A DNA stretch of 44,945 nucleotides, from assembly GCA_945872815.1 (NCBI GenBank), contig CAMCAY010000016.1, positions 1-44,945 of the forward strand, read 5' to 3'. Within the stretch, counting starts at the first letter, position 1. Each line of letters opens with the position of its first letter. The notes beneath the pieces were generated by a model. It saw nothing but the letters and a program-made list of their open reading frames with translations, searched no databases and was not told the origin of the DNA. The position numbers were made by a program, and so were the translations under genes. Below are positions 24,603-36,100 of this stretch, piece by piece. Origin of the DNA: Chitinophaga pinensis. GTDB lineage: Bacteria > Bacteroidota > Bacteroidia > Chitinophagales > Chitinophagaceae.

Positions 24603-25754
24603 ATGAAAAACATAATTGCAGCATTTTTTTTATTGCCTTTACTTTTTCTGTTTTCAAATAAAAAGACCTTAGCGCAAGATTCTTCGCGCATCAGAATATC
24701 ATTACTAACCTGTACACCGGGAGAAGAACTTTATTCCATTTTTGGTCACAGTGCCATTAGAATCATTGACAGCAACAATGTAGCCGATTATGTATTTAAT
24801 TATGGCACTTTTAATTTTGATGATGAAGATTTTTACTTAAAATTCACTCGGGGAAAACTGTTGTACTTTGTTAGTATCGAAAGATCAGATGACTTTATCA
24901 ATGCTTATGCTTTAGATGGAAGAGGAATTACTGAACAAGTTCTCCATTTTACTTCTGAAGAAAAAACCAATATTAAAAAAGCCCTCATAGAAAATTTAAA
25001 GGAAGAGAATAAATATTACAAATACGATTTCTTTTTGGACAATTGCACCACCAGACTCAGAGATATCATTTCGAAAAACAAATCACCTGAAGCCGAATTG
25101 CCTGCAGTAATGTCTTCGCAAACCAAATTCAGAGAGGCGATACATGAATACCTTGATAAGGGCGGACAGTATTGGAGTAAACTGGGAATTGATTTACTAT
25201 TGGGGTTACCTGCTGACAAGCTGATGACTGCATCCGAACAAGCTTTTCTTCCTGATAATCTTATGAAATCTATTGACAGTTGCAAAAACCATCGACTCGT
25301 TGAAGCAAAAACCATTTTAATTAAAGCGCCCATTCATACTCATTCTTCATCCATCTTTACTCCGCTATTTGTACTTTGCATTTTTTCATTATTTCATATT
25401 ATGATAAGCTTATTGAAAAATCAATTGGCCATGAAAATTACATGTTATATGGATGGCTTCATTTTCTTCATAACGGGACTTCTTGGAATCTTATTTATTT
25501 TGATGTGGACAGTGACAGATCACAGCATGACTAAATACAATTTCAACCTTCTTTGGGCTGTTCCTACAAATACGATTGCTTGTTTTTTTATAGGAAAGAA
25601 AAACAAGCATTTTAAAAAGTATTTTTTATTATTGTCTATTCTGCTTACATTATTGATATTAGCTTGGTGCTTCATTCCTCAACAATTGAATATTTCACTC
25701 ATTCCATTTGTCATATTGTTATCATACAGATCCTACAAAATTTCCATTAAATAA
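24603..25754 (+). CDS. DUF4105/Lnb-domain inner-membrane protein
   Basis: A 383-residue protein. Start MKNIIAAFFLLPLLFLFSN gives a signal peptide; a GTG eight codons upstream is less likely. The periplasmic DUF4105 (Lnb N-terminal) domain spans about 28-235, with the two conserved features of this NlpC/P60-like group, H49 in FGHSAIRI and C148 in DNCTTRLRD. Five hydrophobic segments follow between about 245 and 380, so the domain is anchored in the inner membrane, facing the periplasm. Family members have been linked to lipoprotein N-terminal acylation in Bacteroides and in Gram-positive bacteria (Lnb); this is a possible role here. The alpha/beta hydrolase gene follows 4 bases later and is probably co-transcribed. 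Confidence 0.8.
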   Translation: MKNIIAAFFLLPLLFLFSNKKTLAQDSSRIRISLLTCTPGEELYSIFGHSAIRIIDSNNVADYVFNYGTFNFDDEDFYLKFTRGKLLYFVSIERSDDFINAYALDGRGITEQVLHFTSEEKTNIKKALIENLKEENKYYKYDFFLDNCTTRLRDIISKNKSPEAELPAVMSSQTKFREAIHEYLDKGGQYWSKLGIDLLLGLPADKLMTASEQAFLPDNLMKSIDSCKNHRLVEAKTILIKAPIHTHSSSIFTPLFVLCIFSLFHIMISLLKNQLAMKITCYMDGFIFFITGLLGILFILMWTVTDHSMTKYNFNLLWAVPTNTIACFFIGKKNKHFKKYFLLLSILLTLLILAWCFIPQQLNISLIPFVILLSYRSYKISIK

Positions 25755-25758
25755 TCAG

Positions 25759-26568
25759 ATGATAAAAAATATTTTATCCAAAAATCAGATAGTGCAATAT
25801 GATATTTGCGGAAAGGGGCTTCCGGTAGTATTGATTCATGGATTTGCTGAGGACCATACGATTTGGAATCATCAAATATCTTTTTTAGAAAAAAAACACT
25901 TGGTCATTTCTATAGACATACCGGGTTCTGGCGGAAGTGAATGCTTAATGAATAACGAAGCCAATTTGTCTGATTTTACAATTGCTATAAAAGATGTTCT
26001 ACTCAAAGAAAATATTACTGCTTGTGTAATGTTAGGACACAGCATGGGTGGATATATCACTTTGGCTTATCAAAAAAAATATCAAAGCGATTTATTGGGT
26101 ATAGGGTTAATTCATTCCACTGCATTTATTGATACTGAAGAAAGAAAAGCTATCAGAAAAAAATCGATTTCATTTATTGAGGAAAATGGCTCATTGGCTT
26201 TTTTAAAAACGAGTTTGCCGGGATTGTTTTTTGAAAGCGATAAACACAAAGAAAATTTAGACGAAATTTTAAAATTCGCTGGAACTGATAGCAATCAAGT
26301 TCTGATTCAATATTACCGTGCGATTATGAAAAGACCGCTTAGCACCGAAATTCTTACTCAATTAAAAATTCCGTTGTTAATGATAGCCGGTAAGCATGAT
26401 CAAGTCATTCCATTAAATGACCTGCTTTATCAATCTCATGTCTCAAATGTCACTTATTTTCATATAATGACAGCATCAGCGCACATGGGAATGATAGAAG
26501 AACCCAATCGTGTAAATAATATCATTGATGATTTTGTAGATAATATAACAAAAATCACAAGTAAATAA
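25759..26568 (+). CDS. Alpha/beta-fold hydrolase
   Basis: A 269-residue cytosolic hydrolase of the small-esterase type; the substrate is unknown. The oxyanion region is LIHGFAEDHTIW (25-36), the nucleophile elbow GHSMGG has S95, the acid is D214 (AGKHDQVIP), and the base is H242 (SAHMGMIEEP). I start at the ATG at 25759; the frame stays open upstream for 17 codons but those codons lie within the end of the DUF4105 gene. Spacing of 4 bases argues for one transcription unit. Confidence 0.88.
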   Translation: MIKNILSKNQIVQYDICGKGLPVVLIHGFAEDHTIWNHQISFLEKKHLVISIDIPGSGGSECLMNNEANLSDFTIAIKDVLLKENITACVMLGHSMGGYITLAYQKKYQSDLLGIGLIHSTAFIDTEERKAIRKKSISFIEENGSLAFLKTSLPGLFFESDKHKENLDEILKFAGTDSNQVLIQYYRAIMKRPLSTEILTQLKIPLLMIAGKHDQVIPLNDLLYQSHVSNVTYFHIMTASAHMGMIEEPNRVNNIIDDFVDNITKITSK

Positions 26569-26576
26569 ACCCCTTA

Positions 26577-26610
26577 TTGACTTTATTTACGTTTTACCTA
26601 TGTAATTTTG
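26577..26610 (+). promoter_or_regulatory. Putative promoter of the type-B surface protein gene, near-leaderless
   Basis: TTG at 26577-26579 (in TTGACTTT) and TAATTTTG at 26603-26610 are separated by 23 bases, inside the TTG-N17-23-TAnnTTTG range. The ATG at 26618 is 7 bases after the box, leaving little or no 5' leader. Confidence 0.55.
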
Positions 26611-26617
26611 CCTCTGC

Positions 26618-29290
26618 ATGAGAAAAATTATTATAACCTTTCTTACATTAATTTGTTTCAGCAATGTATTTGCAAAGCATATTACGGGAGGTGAAATGAT
26701 ATATGATTATCTCTACGGCTCTGGAAATACTAGAACTTACAGAATTACATTGATTTTATTCAGGGATGAAAACTGTACTGGGAATTGTGCCCAAATGCCT
26801 GCATTGGTAAGAATTGGGATATATAATAATGACAACAATACACCTTATAATGGTATTGGTACTTCAGCTACAATAGATAAAGATTTGGATTCTGTCGTTG
26901 GGCCTTTATCATTAATCAATACACCCAGTTGTATAAGCAGTGTTCCAAACCTCGTATACAAAGTTGGATTTTATTCGATCATTGTAACACTTAAAAATAA
27001 TAACAATGGCTATAGCGCTGCCTACCAAACCTGTTGCAGAATAAGTAATATAACTAACATTATTCCAACAGGAGCCAATGGTGAAGGTGCAACCTATCCG
27101 GCTTTAATTCCAGGCAATAATCAATTAGGTAATTCTTCCAATATTGGAGACAAAAGTCCGAGGTTCTCAAGAACCATTTCTGTAGTTTGTTATGACAATG
27201 CTTTTTCTTTAGATTTTAGTGCTACTGACCCGGACGGCGATTCGTTGGTTTATACTATGTGTGCGGGTTTTAATGGCGGCTCTGCAACAGATGCCTCCCC
27301 TATTGAACCAACCCCATACGGAGATCTTGTTTATCAATCAGGATTTTCTGGACTTTACCCATTAGGGCCTAATGCTTCCATTAATCCCAGAACAGGTATT
27401 ATAACTGGCATAGCTCCCGCTCCAGGAAAATACGTAGTTTCTGTTTGCGTGAGTTCATACAGAAACGGAGAATATATATCCACGCACCGAAAGGATTTTA
27501 TTATTACTGTTGCCGGTTGCAATTTTGCAAATGCAACATTAAGTCCTGAATACATTACCTGCGATGGATTTTCTTATTCATTTTCCAATTTGAGTAGCTC
27601 CCCGCTTAACCTAACAAGTTATTGGGATTTCGGAGATCCCAACTCATTACAAAACAACTATTCAACCCTTTCAAATCCTACACATATATTTTCAGATACT
27701 GGGATTTATCGTATCAAACTTATTGTAAACAAAGACGATCCGAATTGTGCTGATTCAACTGAGACTATCGTAAAGGTCTTCCCGGGATTTGTTGCAAACT
27801 TTAATTATCCTCCTTTTATGTGTAGGGGTGTTCCAGTATTATTTCGTGATAATACTTATGCTGCATTTGGTTATGCCAACCAATGGTCTTGGAATTTTGG
27901 TGTTTTAAATACAAACGCTGATACAAGCTCATTTGCAAATCCTTCATTTCTCTATTCAGATACCGGTACTTATAATGTAACACTCATAGCAAGCAGCATC
28001 AAGGGTTGTAAAGACACTATCGTTTTACCAATCAAGATTATTGATAAACCAAAAATCTTCATTAGCAATGACACCATCATTTGCAAAATTGACGGGTTAC
28101 AATTAAACGCAACAAGCGATATTCAAAATGGAAATTACAGCTGGTATCCCAATTATAATTTAAGCAGTACTTCCATTTCTAGCCCAATGGCATACCCGCT
28201 AATTGATACTGTTTATAATGTACTATTTTATATAAACACAAGTTATCCCGCATGCTCTGCAAGAGATTCCATAAAAGTTCGTGTAGTCGACTCCGTTACT
28301 TTGCATTTGCAACAAGACACATCCATTTGTTTAACAGACTCTGTTCAAATCACAACAGCCGGAAATGCGTTGCAATTTATATGGACTCCGGCGGGCACAT
28401 TAAACAATGCCTATATTAAAAACCCTTATGCAACTCCAACTGCACCCTCAACAACCTATACTGTGGTTGCAAATATTGGGAGTTGCAGTAAAGAAAAAAG
28501 TATCATAATCAACACTGTACCATACCCAAATGCTTACGCAGGAGAAGATACAATGATATGCCTCGGAACTTCCGCCTACCTTCATGCTTCGGGAGGTAGC
28601 GGCTATACTTGGTATCCGGGTCCTTATCTTAACAATACTGTCATATCAAACCCTACCGCAGTAAATCCTAAAGGAAATTACATAGACTATGTTGTTTATG
28701 TTACTGATACTGCAGGTTGTCCTAAACCAAGCAAGGATACAGTAAGAGTGAATATTCAACAACTGATTGCTGATGCAGGTCCAAAAGATACATCGATAGT
28801 GAATGGACAACCACTGCAATTAAATGCTTCTGCTGTAGGAAGCAATGGCAATATAACTTATCAATGGTCTCCTGAAAATTTATGGCTAAGCAGTCTCAAT
28901 ATCCCCAATCCTATTGCTACTCCAGATGACGATGTGATTTATTTTGTGGAAGCTACCAGTGACATAGGATGCAAGAGCACTGATACAATAAAAGTTTTTT
29001 ATTACCTGGTATTGCCTGATATTTATATGCCTAACGCCTTCACACCAAATGGAGACGGGACAAATGACAATATTAAGCCCATTGCACTGGGAGTAAAGTC
29101 TCTTGACCTATTTCAGATTTATAACAGATGGGGAGAACTTGTATTTTCAACTTCAGTGATTGGTGAAGGCTGGAATGGGACATTCAAAGGGAATCTTCAA
29201 GATCCGGGAACATACATCTGGTATGCAAATGCTATTGATTATAAAAATAAGAAAATTCAAAAAAAAGGTACCCTTATTTTAATAAGGTAA
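26618..29290 (+). CDS. Secreted surface protein with PKD-like repeats and T9SS type-B (gliding motility-associated) C-terminal domain
   Basis: An 890-residue cargo of the type IX secretion system. The signal peptide ends after FSNVFA. The N-terminal domain starts KHITGGEMIYDYL, then YRITLILFRDENCTG, a form shared by many large Bacteroidota surface proteins; then comes an Ig/cadherin-like section with DPDGDSLVY. From about residue 310 there are PKD-like units (YWDFGDPNSLQNN, then WSWNFGVL) followed by Ig-like repeats with W-x-P turns (SWYPNYNLSSTS, FIWTPAGTLNNA, TWYPGPYLNNTV, YQWSPENLWLSS). The last ~90 residues are the type-B sorting domain: MPNAFTPNGDGTNDNIKP, FQIYNRWGELVF, WNGTFKGNLQDPGTYIW. 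Probably an adhesin or matrix protein; the ligand is unknown. Transcribed from its own promoter. Confidence 0.92.
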   Translation: MRKIIITFLTLICFSNVFAKHITGGEMIYDYLYGSGNTRTYRITLILFRDENCTGNCAQMPALVRIGIYNNDNNTPYNGIGTSATIDKDLDSVVGPLSLINTPSCISSVPNLVYKVGFYSIIVTLKNNNNGYSAAYQTCCRISNITNIIPTGANGEGATYPALIPGNNQLGNSSNIGDKSPRFSRTISVVCYDNAFSLDFSATDPDGDSLVYTMCAGFNGGSATDASPIEPTPYGDLVYQSGFSGLYPLGPNASINPRTGIITGIAPAPGKYVVSVCVSSYRNGEYISTHRKDFIITVAGCNFANATLSPEYITCDGFSYSFSNLSSSPLNLTSYWDFGDPNSLQNNYSTLSNPTHIFSDTGIYRIKLIVNKDDPNCADSTETIVKVFPGFVANFNYPPFMCRGVPVLFRDNTYAAFGYANQWSWNFGVLNTNADTSSFANPSFLYSDTGTYNVTLIASSIKGCKDTIVLPIKIIDKPKIFISNDTIICKIDGLQLNATSDIQNGNYSWYPNYNLSSTSISSPMAYPLIDTVYNVLFYINTSYPACSARDSIKVRVVDSVTLHLQQDTSICLTDSVQITTAGNALQFIWTPAGTLNNAYIKNPYATPTAPSTTYTVVANIGSCSKEKSIIINTVPYPNAYAGEDTMICLGTSAYLHASGGSGYTWYPGPYLNNTVISNPTAVNPKGNYIDYVVYVTDTAGCPKPSKDTVRVNIQQLIADAGPKDTSIVNGQPLQLNASAVGSNGNITYQWSPENLWLSSLNIPNPIATPDDDVIYFVEATSDIGCKSTDTIKVFYYLVLPDIYMPNAFTPNGDGTNDNIKPIALGVKSLDLFQIYNRWGELVFSTSVIGEGWNGTFKGNLQDPGTYIWYANAIDYKNKKIQKKGTLILIR

Positions 29291-29331
29291 TGCTTCCAAT
29301 CTTTTGTTCTTTTATAAACTAATAAATTCTG

Positions 29332-30093
29332 ATGAAAAAAATAGTTTTAATAACAGGTGCGACTTCAGGCATTGGAAAAGCATGTGCAGAAAAGTTTGCC
29401 AGTGAAGAGTTTAATATAATAATAACAGGAAGAAGAAAAGAAAAGCTTGAGTCACTTAAAAATTTCATTGAAACAAAAAACAATGTTCAAGTTTATTCCC
29501 TTTGCTTTGACGTTCAAAATAAAGATGCTGTAGTCGAAAGTATAAATAGTATTCCAGAGGAATGGAAGAATATTGACATATTGATAAACAATGCCGGATT
29601 AGCGCTAGGTAGAGACAACTTTGAGACGGCCTCTATGGAGGATTGGGAAACAATGATACAAACAAATGTAAACGGACTATTGTATGTAACAAAAGCGATT
29701 TTACCCATTCTTATTCAAAATAAAAAAGGGCATATTATCAATGTCGGTTCTATTGCCGGTAAGGAAGTTTATGAAAATGGTAATGTGTATTGTGCGAGCA
29801 AGTTTGCAGTTGATGCTATTTCCAAATCAATGAGAATTGATTTACTTAAATATGGCATCAAAGTAACAGCTATCCATCCAGGTGCTGTTGAAACTGAATT
29901 TTCATTGGTTCGTTTTAAAGGAGACGACATCAAAGCTGCAGCCGCATATCAAGGATACGAGCCACTCCGCCCCGAAGATATTTCTGCAAGCATATTCTAT
30001 GCTGCAAACCTTCCAGAGCATGTTTGCATAAACGAATTGACCATTACCTGTACACAACAAGCTAACGCAACCTATTTCTATAAAAATAATTGA
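29332..30093 (+). CDS. YdfG-like short-chain dehydrogenase/reductase
   Basis: A 253-residue classical SDR. The cofactor loop TGATSGIG is at 8-15, the arginine pair GRR at 33-35 favours NADP(H), NNAG is at 86-89, and the catalytic set is S140, Y153 and K157 (YCASK). The C-terminal stretch IHPGAVETEFS and the closing helices resemble YdfG, which oxidises 3-hydroxy acids such as L-allo-threonine and serine. Substrate is inferred from resemblance only. It follows the surface protein by 41 bases and is convergent with sprA; no clear hairpin is seen in the 54-base gap. Confidence 0.88.
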   Translation: MKKIVLITGATSGIGKACAEKFASEEFNIIITGRRKEKLESLKNFIETKNNVQVYSLCFDVQNKDAVVESINSIPEEWKNIDILINNAGLALGRDNFETASMEDWETMIQTNVNGLLYVTKAILPILIQNKKGHIINVGSIAGKEVYENGNVYCASKFAVDAISKSMRIDLLKYGIKVTAIHPGAVETEFSLVRFKGDDIKAAAAYQGYEPLRPEDISASIFYAANLPEHVCINELTITCTQQANATYFYKNN

Positions 30094-30147
30094 AATGAAA
30101 TTTAGAAAAAAACGGAAATCTATTTTATTGTAAACTTCATTATATAT

Positions 30148-33100
30148 CTATTGCGTTAGAGAAATTCTAATCTGAACACCACCTCTTGTATTTGTTGAAG
30201 GAACACTGGAAGATATGTATGGTTTTATTTTTCTTTGGTCAAAATATAATTTCAAATTGATTCTACTGTTTAAGAAATAATCTATGGTTGGATTAATTGA
30301 TATTTCTTTACTTCCCCCAGTAGTGAAATTGTTATCTTGATCCAATCGACTGTTTGATGTCACATTGTCTCTTACCCTAAAATCAATTCTGAAACTAATT
30401 TCATTGTCGAGTTTAGCGGATTTATTTTTACTTAAGAATGAAGGCAATGTTAACCCTCCAAGCAATTTCAACCCTTTTTTGCGGTAACCTGCACCTATTG
30501 CAAATTCAGTTGTTCTAACCTCACTTAATTGATAGTCATTCAAACTTAAACTTAGTTGTCTGGTTTTTGAGTATTCAAATTTTCCCTGCATCTGATTTAC
30601 AAACATCATATCTATTCCAACCAGTGGAGAGAACTGCTCTTGTATAGAAATATTTGGTACCAAAAAATAGGGTACAAAATTTCTGGAACCAGTGTCATAA
30701 AATGATGGATAACCATATTTTGAAACATCCTGATACAATAATGCAGAGGTAAATCCATTCATACTTAAATTTCCTGTGTATCCATGAGAAATACTAAGAC
30801 TTGAAAATAATTTATCCAGCGGTTTTACCCTTCCTAATCCATTGTAATCGAGTTTCCAATTGGGTTTGGGCAATATCAATCTAAATGGATTGGACTTTAC
30901 ATTTTCATTCTTTTGTTTGATCAATGCAACATTGTTTGGATCCTGACCAGTGTATGCTGAAATAAAAGAAGGAATCAAAACATCAACTGCATACTTGCCG
31001 TAACCATAGTAGAATCCATCAGCACCTACCGGCTGCCCTGAACTATACGGATTTAGCTTACCTAATCTTTGCGACAATACTACCCTATTTTGCTGAAATG
31101 TTTTAAATGTCTCTGAAACCCTGTTAGGATAAAATTTACCAAACAGTGTTTTATAAGAAATATAGCTGACATCGAAACTTCCACCTGCATAAGGATTCAA
31201 ATGCAGGAAGCTTGGATTAGTACCATTTAATGTATCCAGATACCTGAATGTTTCACTGTAATTCTTACTGAATGTTTTACTGACATTCAGCGTTATATTC
31301 AAGTCTCTTATTGGCTCTAATTGAGCAGACAATGTAATTTTCTGATCGAAATTTTGTTGAAACAATGAATTGAAATTGCTGTCATTAGAAATAAGTCCTT
31401 GATTTGATTTTCTATTCAACCAGGATGTATCGGGTTGACGACCTGCTATGAAATCAAATCCTGGGGCCATGCTATTGAAATTTTGTCCAAAGAACTTTGT
31501 ACTATCCATATAGCCGGGCAATCTGGTATTCGCATTTTGAGAAACGGAAATATTCGCCTGCTTGATGCTGGTCAACATTTTACCAACAAATCTAAACGCG
31601 CCATTTTCATAAGGCATTGCTGAAGGGTCAACAATTCTGCGAGTACGTAATACTTTTTTACCTGATCTTGTTAAAACAGAATCCTTCACCTTCGTTACTC
31701 TGTTTTTCCATTTCTCTTTATTTTCAATATCTGATGGCTGGTCTAATTGTTTGATCCATTTAGATTTTTGATAAATCCTGCTGAAATCCATTTGAAATGT
31801 CGCCTCTTCCTGATACCCATTTTCTAAAAAGTTGCCAAGATTCACTGCAAGACGAGAAGCACCAATCCACTTATACAAAGCCTGATACCTGAAATTCACA
31901 GTAGTCCAGTTAAGTAAAGGAAATTTATTGGTCGGAAGTGTATAAGAAAAATTACCTACTTGATTGAATATGGTATTTCTTCCTCCCTTGAAAAAATTAT
32001 TCCATACTGAATCTTTTTTAGATTTTGTATCAATTCTTCCAGCAGGTTCATCCACTCTTGCATTGTCCGTTGCGGTGTAATCAAAATTAATTGACTTTGT
32101 AAAATTCCATCGCATTACATAATCCCTTTGCATGGTAAAATACTTGTCGTAAGTTTCGGGAATGATATATTTGTTTTCGCCTACGCTTCTCGGCTTAATT
32201 GCGCCAAACTGTCTATTAATATCTGCTTTAAAACTCAGTTGTGAAGGCAGGTAGCTGAAATTAAAATCTTTAATTAAATCAACCCATTTTGTTTTTGTTT
32301 TTTTAAATACCCATTTAAATGGTTCAATGTATTTGGGTTGTAAAGAATAATTATACCCAATAGCTCCGCGATGTCGTGTCACTTCATTTTTTTCAATGAG
32401 GGGACTATGGCTTTCTGTTTTAATAAAAGAATAGCTGAGATCCACATTTTCAATGTCGTAAATTTTTGGTGCTTTGCCATTCATCTTGTTCTTTCTAACA
32501 TTGGTAAAATTGACCGTTTTAATAGAAGTGAAATCAATGGCGTTGTTTCTTATGGAATCTTTGATTGCTTTTGTTGGACTAGTCCTAAGCTTGTTCTTCA
32601 ATGTTATATCCATGTCATAAGGATCGTATTGAGGTGAACTTATGGTTTGAGAATAGCTTGCATATAAAGGAACGGAAAGCCCTGAATTTTTGGGCAATAA
32701 CTTGCCGATTTCAATATTGGCAGCTGCATCAAATTGAAAAAAATCGTCCCTGTATCTTTCTGCTACTCTTTGTTCAATTGTTCCAAATCCTCTGGTATGT
32801 GCAGTTGCTGAAACTGACAACGTACCCAAATCTGCCAGGTTTACATCCACTCTTCCCAAAGCGGCCATTCCCCCTTGCTCATTGATTGAAGAAAGTCTCA
32901 ATTCATTTAACCAAACTTGTCCGCAAGCGCTTTGAGAAAAAGAATTTTCAACTCCAAGAAGCACACCTCTTATTTCTCCAAGGTTAGGATTTCCAACTAC
33001 ACCATACACTTGACCGTTAGTTTGTAATTGTCTAAACATTTGACCTGTTGGAATAGAAGATAAGTTTCTTGCCTGCTTAATTTTGGTAAGCATTTCCAGA

Positions 33101-36100
33101 TCCAAATCAAGAGAATTAGAGGGATACCATAAGGAATCATTGTATTGATCGGTATCAGGATTGAGCCCTAAATTCAAAGGTGTAAGCATCAGTGGAATTC
33201 TGACTTCATAATAATTATTCACAAAGTCTGTGCCGAGTCTGACAACCGCAGTTAAATCCTTGTTGACAATTGTGTTTGCAGGATTTTGAGCTTGTTCGGC
33301 ATGAATGTACATGGATAATTTCCTGAATTGTCTGATGTCCCTGTTGGCAAAAGTTTGAAAAACTGCTTTAGCATCTCCCTTTCTTAAATTACAAAAGTTA
33401 ATGCTCATGGATTGTTCGTTTTGAAGCAAGTTTACTCCATTGTTGCTGAGTGTTTGAACTCTTTTGATATCTTTTGGTGTTCTGTATGGCAATGGGCTTC
33501 TTGCATCATTCTCTTCAATATTGACTGCTTCAACATTGAAAGGGGTTGCAGATGTTGGGCTGTATAACCCTGTAGAATCAATTTTATATTTGAATTTACG
33601 CCAAACATTTCTAGTCAGTTGTAATAATCCAAAACGCATCACAACACTGTCTTCAAAACCAGTTAAGAACATTCTCATGAAACGAATGGATTTAAAATCA
33701 GGAATGTTTCCGATTTTTCTTTCATACCCTCCAATCGGAATTCTGAATTGATACCATGTTTCATTTCTGGTTGTGCCATTCACCAGATTTACTGCAACTT
33801 CTTTTTTGTCAACAATAAAATTGTTCCCAATCAGCATTTCTGTTGAATTTTTGGGTTTTATATCGACCACATATTGAAAGTACTCTTCGGTTTCGTTGAG
33901 TGTATTGTCTTTGTTTAAATCCTCTGCGTCAGGATACATGGTAGCTGCTGTTGAAAATTGTCCACCATTTGAAACAGGTGAATTACCTTCTGTTCCATAA
34001 TAATTTTTATACCTCGCAATAATTCCGTCATTTCCGCCAAATACTGCATCTCTGTAATTTTTATAATCATCATTTGAAGGATCTTTTATTGCATCCTGAT
34101 AAATTTTAGATACGGTTCCAAAATTTGCAGCCAATCTTGAGATATAGGAAGATTGAACATTTACTTCACCGGTATCGCTTACCCCATCTAATCCAACATC
34201 CTGAAACAAACGATCTTCAGGAATATTACTAAATGCATTGGTAACTTGTATAGGATTCCTGGGCACCCTTCCCCAAACTGTATTATCCATTGTTGAGGGG
34301 GCATTGGGTGTGCTGAGTCCGTTTTCAAAAAAGCGTCTTCCATCTTTTAAAATATCTTCGGAAACATTTCCTAGATTGAAATATAATTTTCCTCCTGTAG
34401 AATTAGCATATTGAGGAAGTATAAAAGGATCTTGCATCCAAAATTCTATAAACTCAATATTACTTGTTTCAAAATCGGGCTGATCTATACTGCGCATGAT
34501 GCCTCCAAATTTTGTTTTTGGATTAATGAATTGCCCAACTTGATTGACTTTCGTTACATCGTCTTCATAATTATACGGACCTTTTTCTTTAGGGTAATAA
34601 GCGAGGTCAAATGTTGTCAATTGCCCTTCTCCAAAACCGGTAGTCCGTTGGGGGAAAATTTCTTTTTGATATACTTGTCTTACCCTTGGATCACTCAATA
34701 AATTTCGGTCTGAAATTGGATTATTGGGAGCATCCACTTGCTGAAGAGTTTGCTCTATCTGATACCATGCCAGCTTGGCTCTACTTTTTCCATAATTGAT
34801 ATTGTTATTGGAAACTGCTTCCGGAAACAATTCGTTTCCATTTTTATCAGATGCATGAGCAGGCGTAGATGCCAACGCCCAGCTTACAAGAGGAAATCTT
34901 AGATCAATGCCAGATTTACTTCCCTCGAAATCATCAATGTAAACAACACCATTACTTCCTCTTCCAATTTGAGGAGCATGACCAGGTTGAAGATAAGCGC
35001 CTTCTCCGTATGCATTAAGGGCGGATGGAGCAGTTGTACTGTATAGTGGAAGTTTATCTAAAATCTTAGTAAGTCTAGGAATATCTTTCCTGTAGTTTAC
35101 ATCAAGCCCATACATGGAGTTCCTGATGGGCTCTTCATTGTAATTGACTTTAGTAAAGAAGGGGCGTTCTCCCAATCGAACAATAGTACCCCCAAAAGAC
35201 AACTGTTCCCTTGAATTATTTTTGGCGAGATAATCAAACCTTAATCCAAGGAAATTTTTTTGCTGAAGTCCGAATGTTGCATTGTTTTCAAAATTAACTT
35301 GAACAGGTAAGCCTGCATTTAAAATAGCCTGATTAATCATTTTGATCGTTCCAAGATCATAATTGATGTCGTAATCAATTCCTTCCTGCAATGTCCTTCC
35401 ACCTGCTGTCACTCTTACTGAACCTTTCGGTATGTTATAGCCAATACTGATATCGGAAGTACCCGAAGTTTTAGCAGTACCTTTTAATAGAAACCTGTTT
35501 AGGTTTGGCAATTGCTGAGCAAGAGATTTGATAGAGTCATACAATGCATAAAATAGTGTATCCCCTGCCGTTAGTGGCACTGTTGTGTAAATACTTTTTG
35601 CTAGATCTCTTCCAAATGGCTCTATGACTGGAAAAACAATTCTGCTATAAGGAGAAATAACAGTAAAGCCTTCCACATAATCAAATACACCATCCGGTTG
35701 TGGATCAAGTTGACTGTTTAGTCTGTCCAGATTGATAAGTGAAATCATTGGAGAACCTAAATTTTTATCGCCATAAGGCACATACCTTTTGGCACCCAAA
35801 CCTGGCTCCTGGTACAAAACATCCAGTTTGAAATCTGTTGGAGATAAAGTACCATAACCAACAGAATAGACATTTTTCATCATCAAATCCCAGATTGGCA
35901 ATGAAGGTCTTTGAGATGTGGCTTTTAGTAATTTTAGGAAAATAACTTTTTGAGATCCTGAACTACTATCGGGCGGAACATCTTGAGAGAACTCTCCTAC
36001 CTGATAAATCCTTCCTCTGTATGAATATTGATAGGCAACCCCAAGCACTTCATCTGTTTGAAGCGGCTGACTTAACGACAACATACCGATTTGCCTGTTG

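Noticed and set aside
26618..29290. Assigning the 890-residue surface protein to gliding motility
   Set aside because: The C-terminal domain is named after gliding motility proteins, but it is only a sorting signal found on many unrelated cargo proteins; nothing else here indicates motility.
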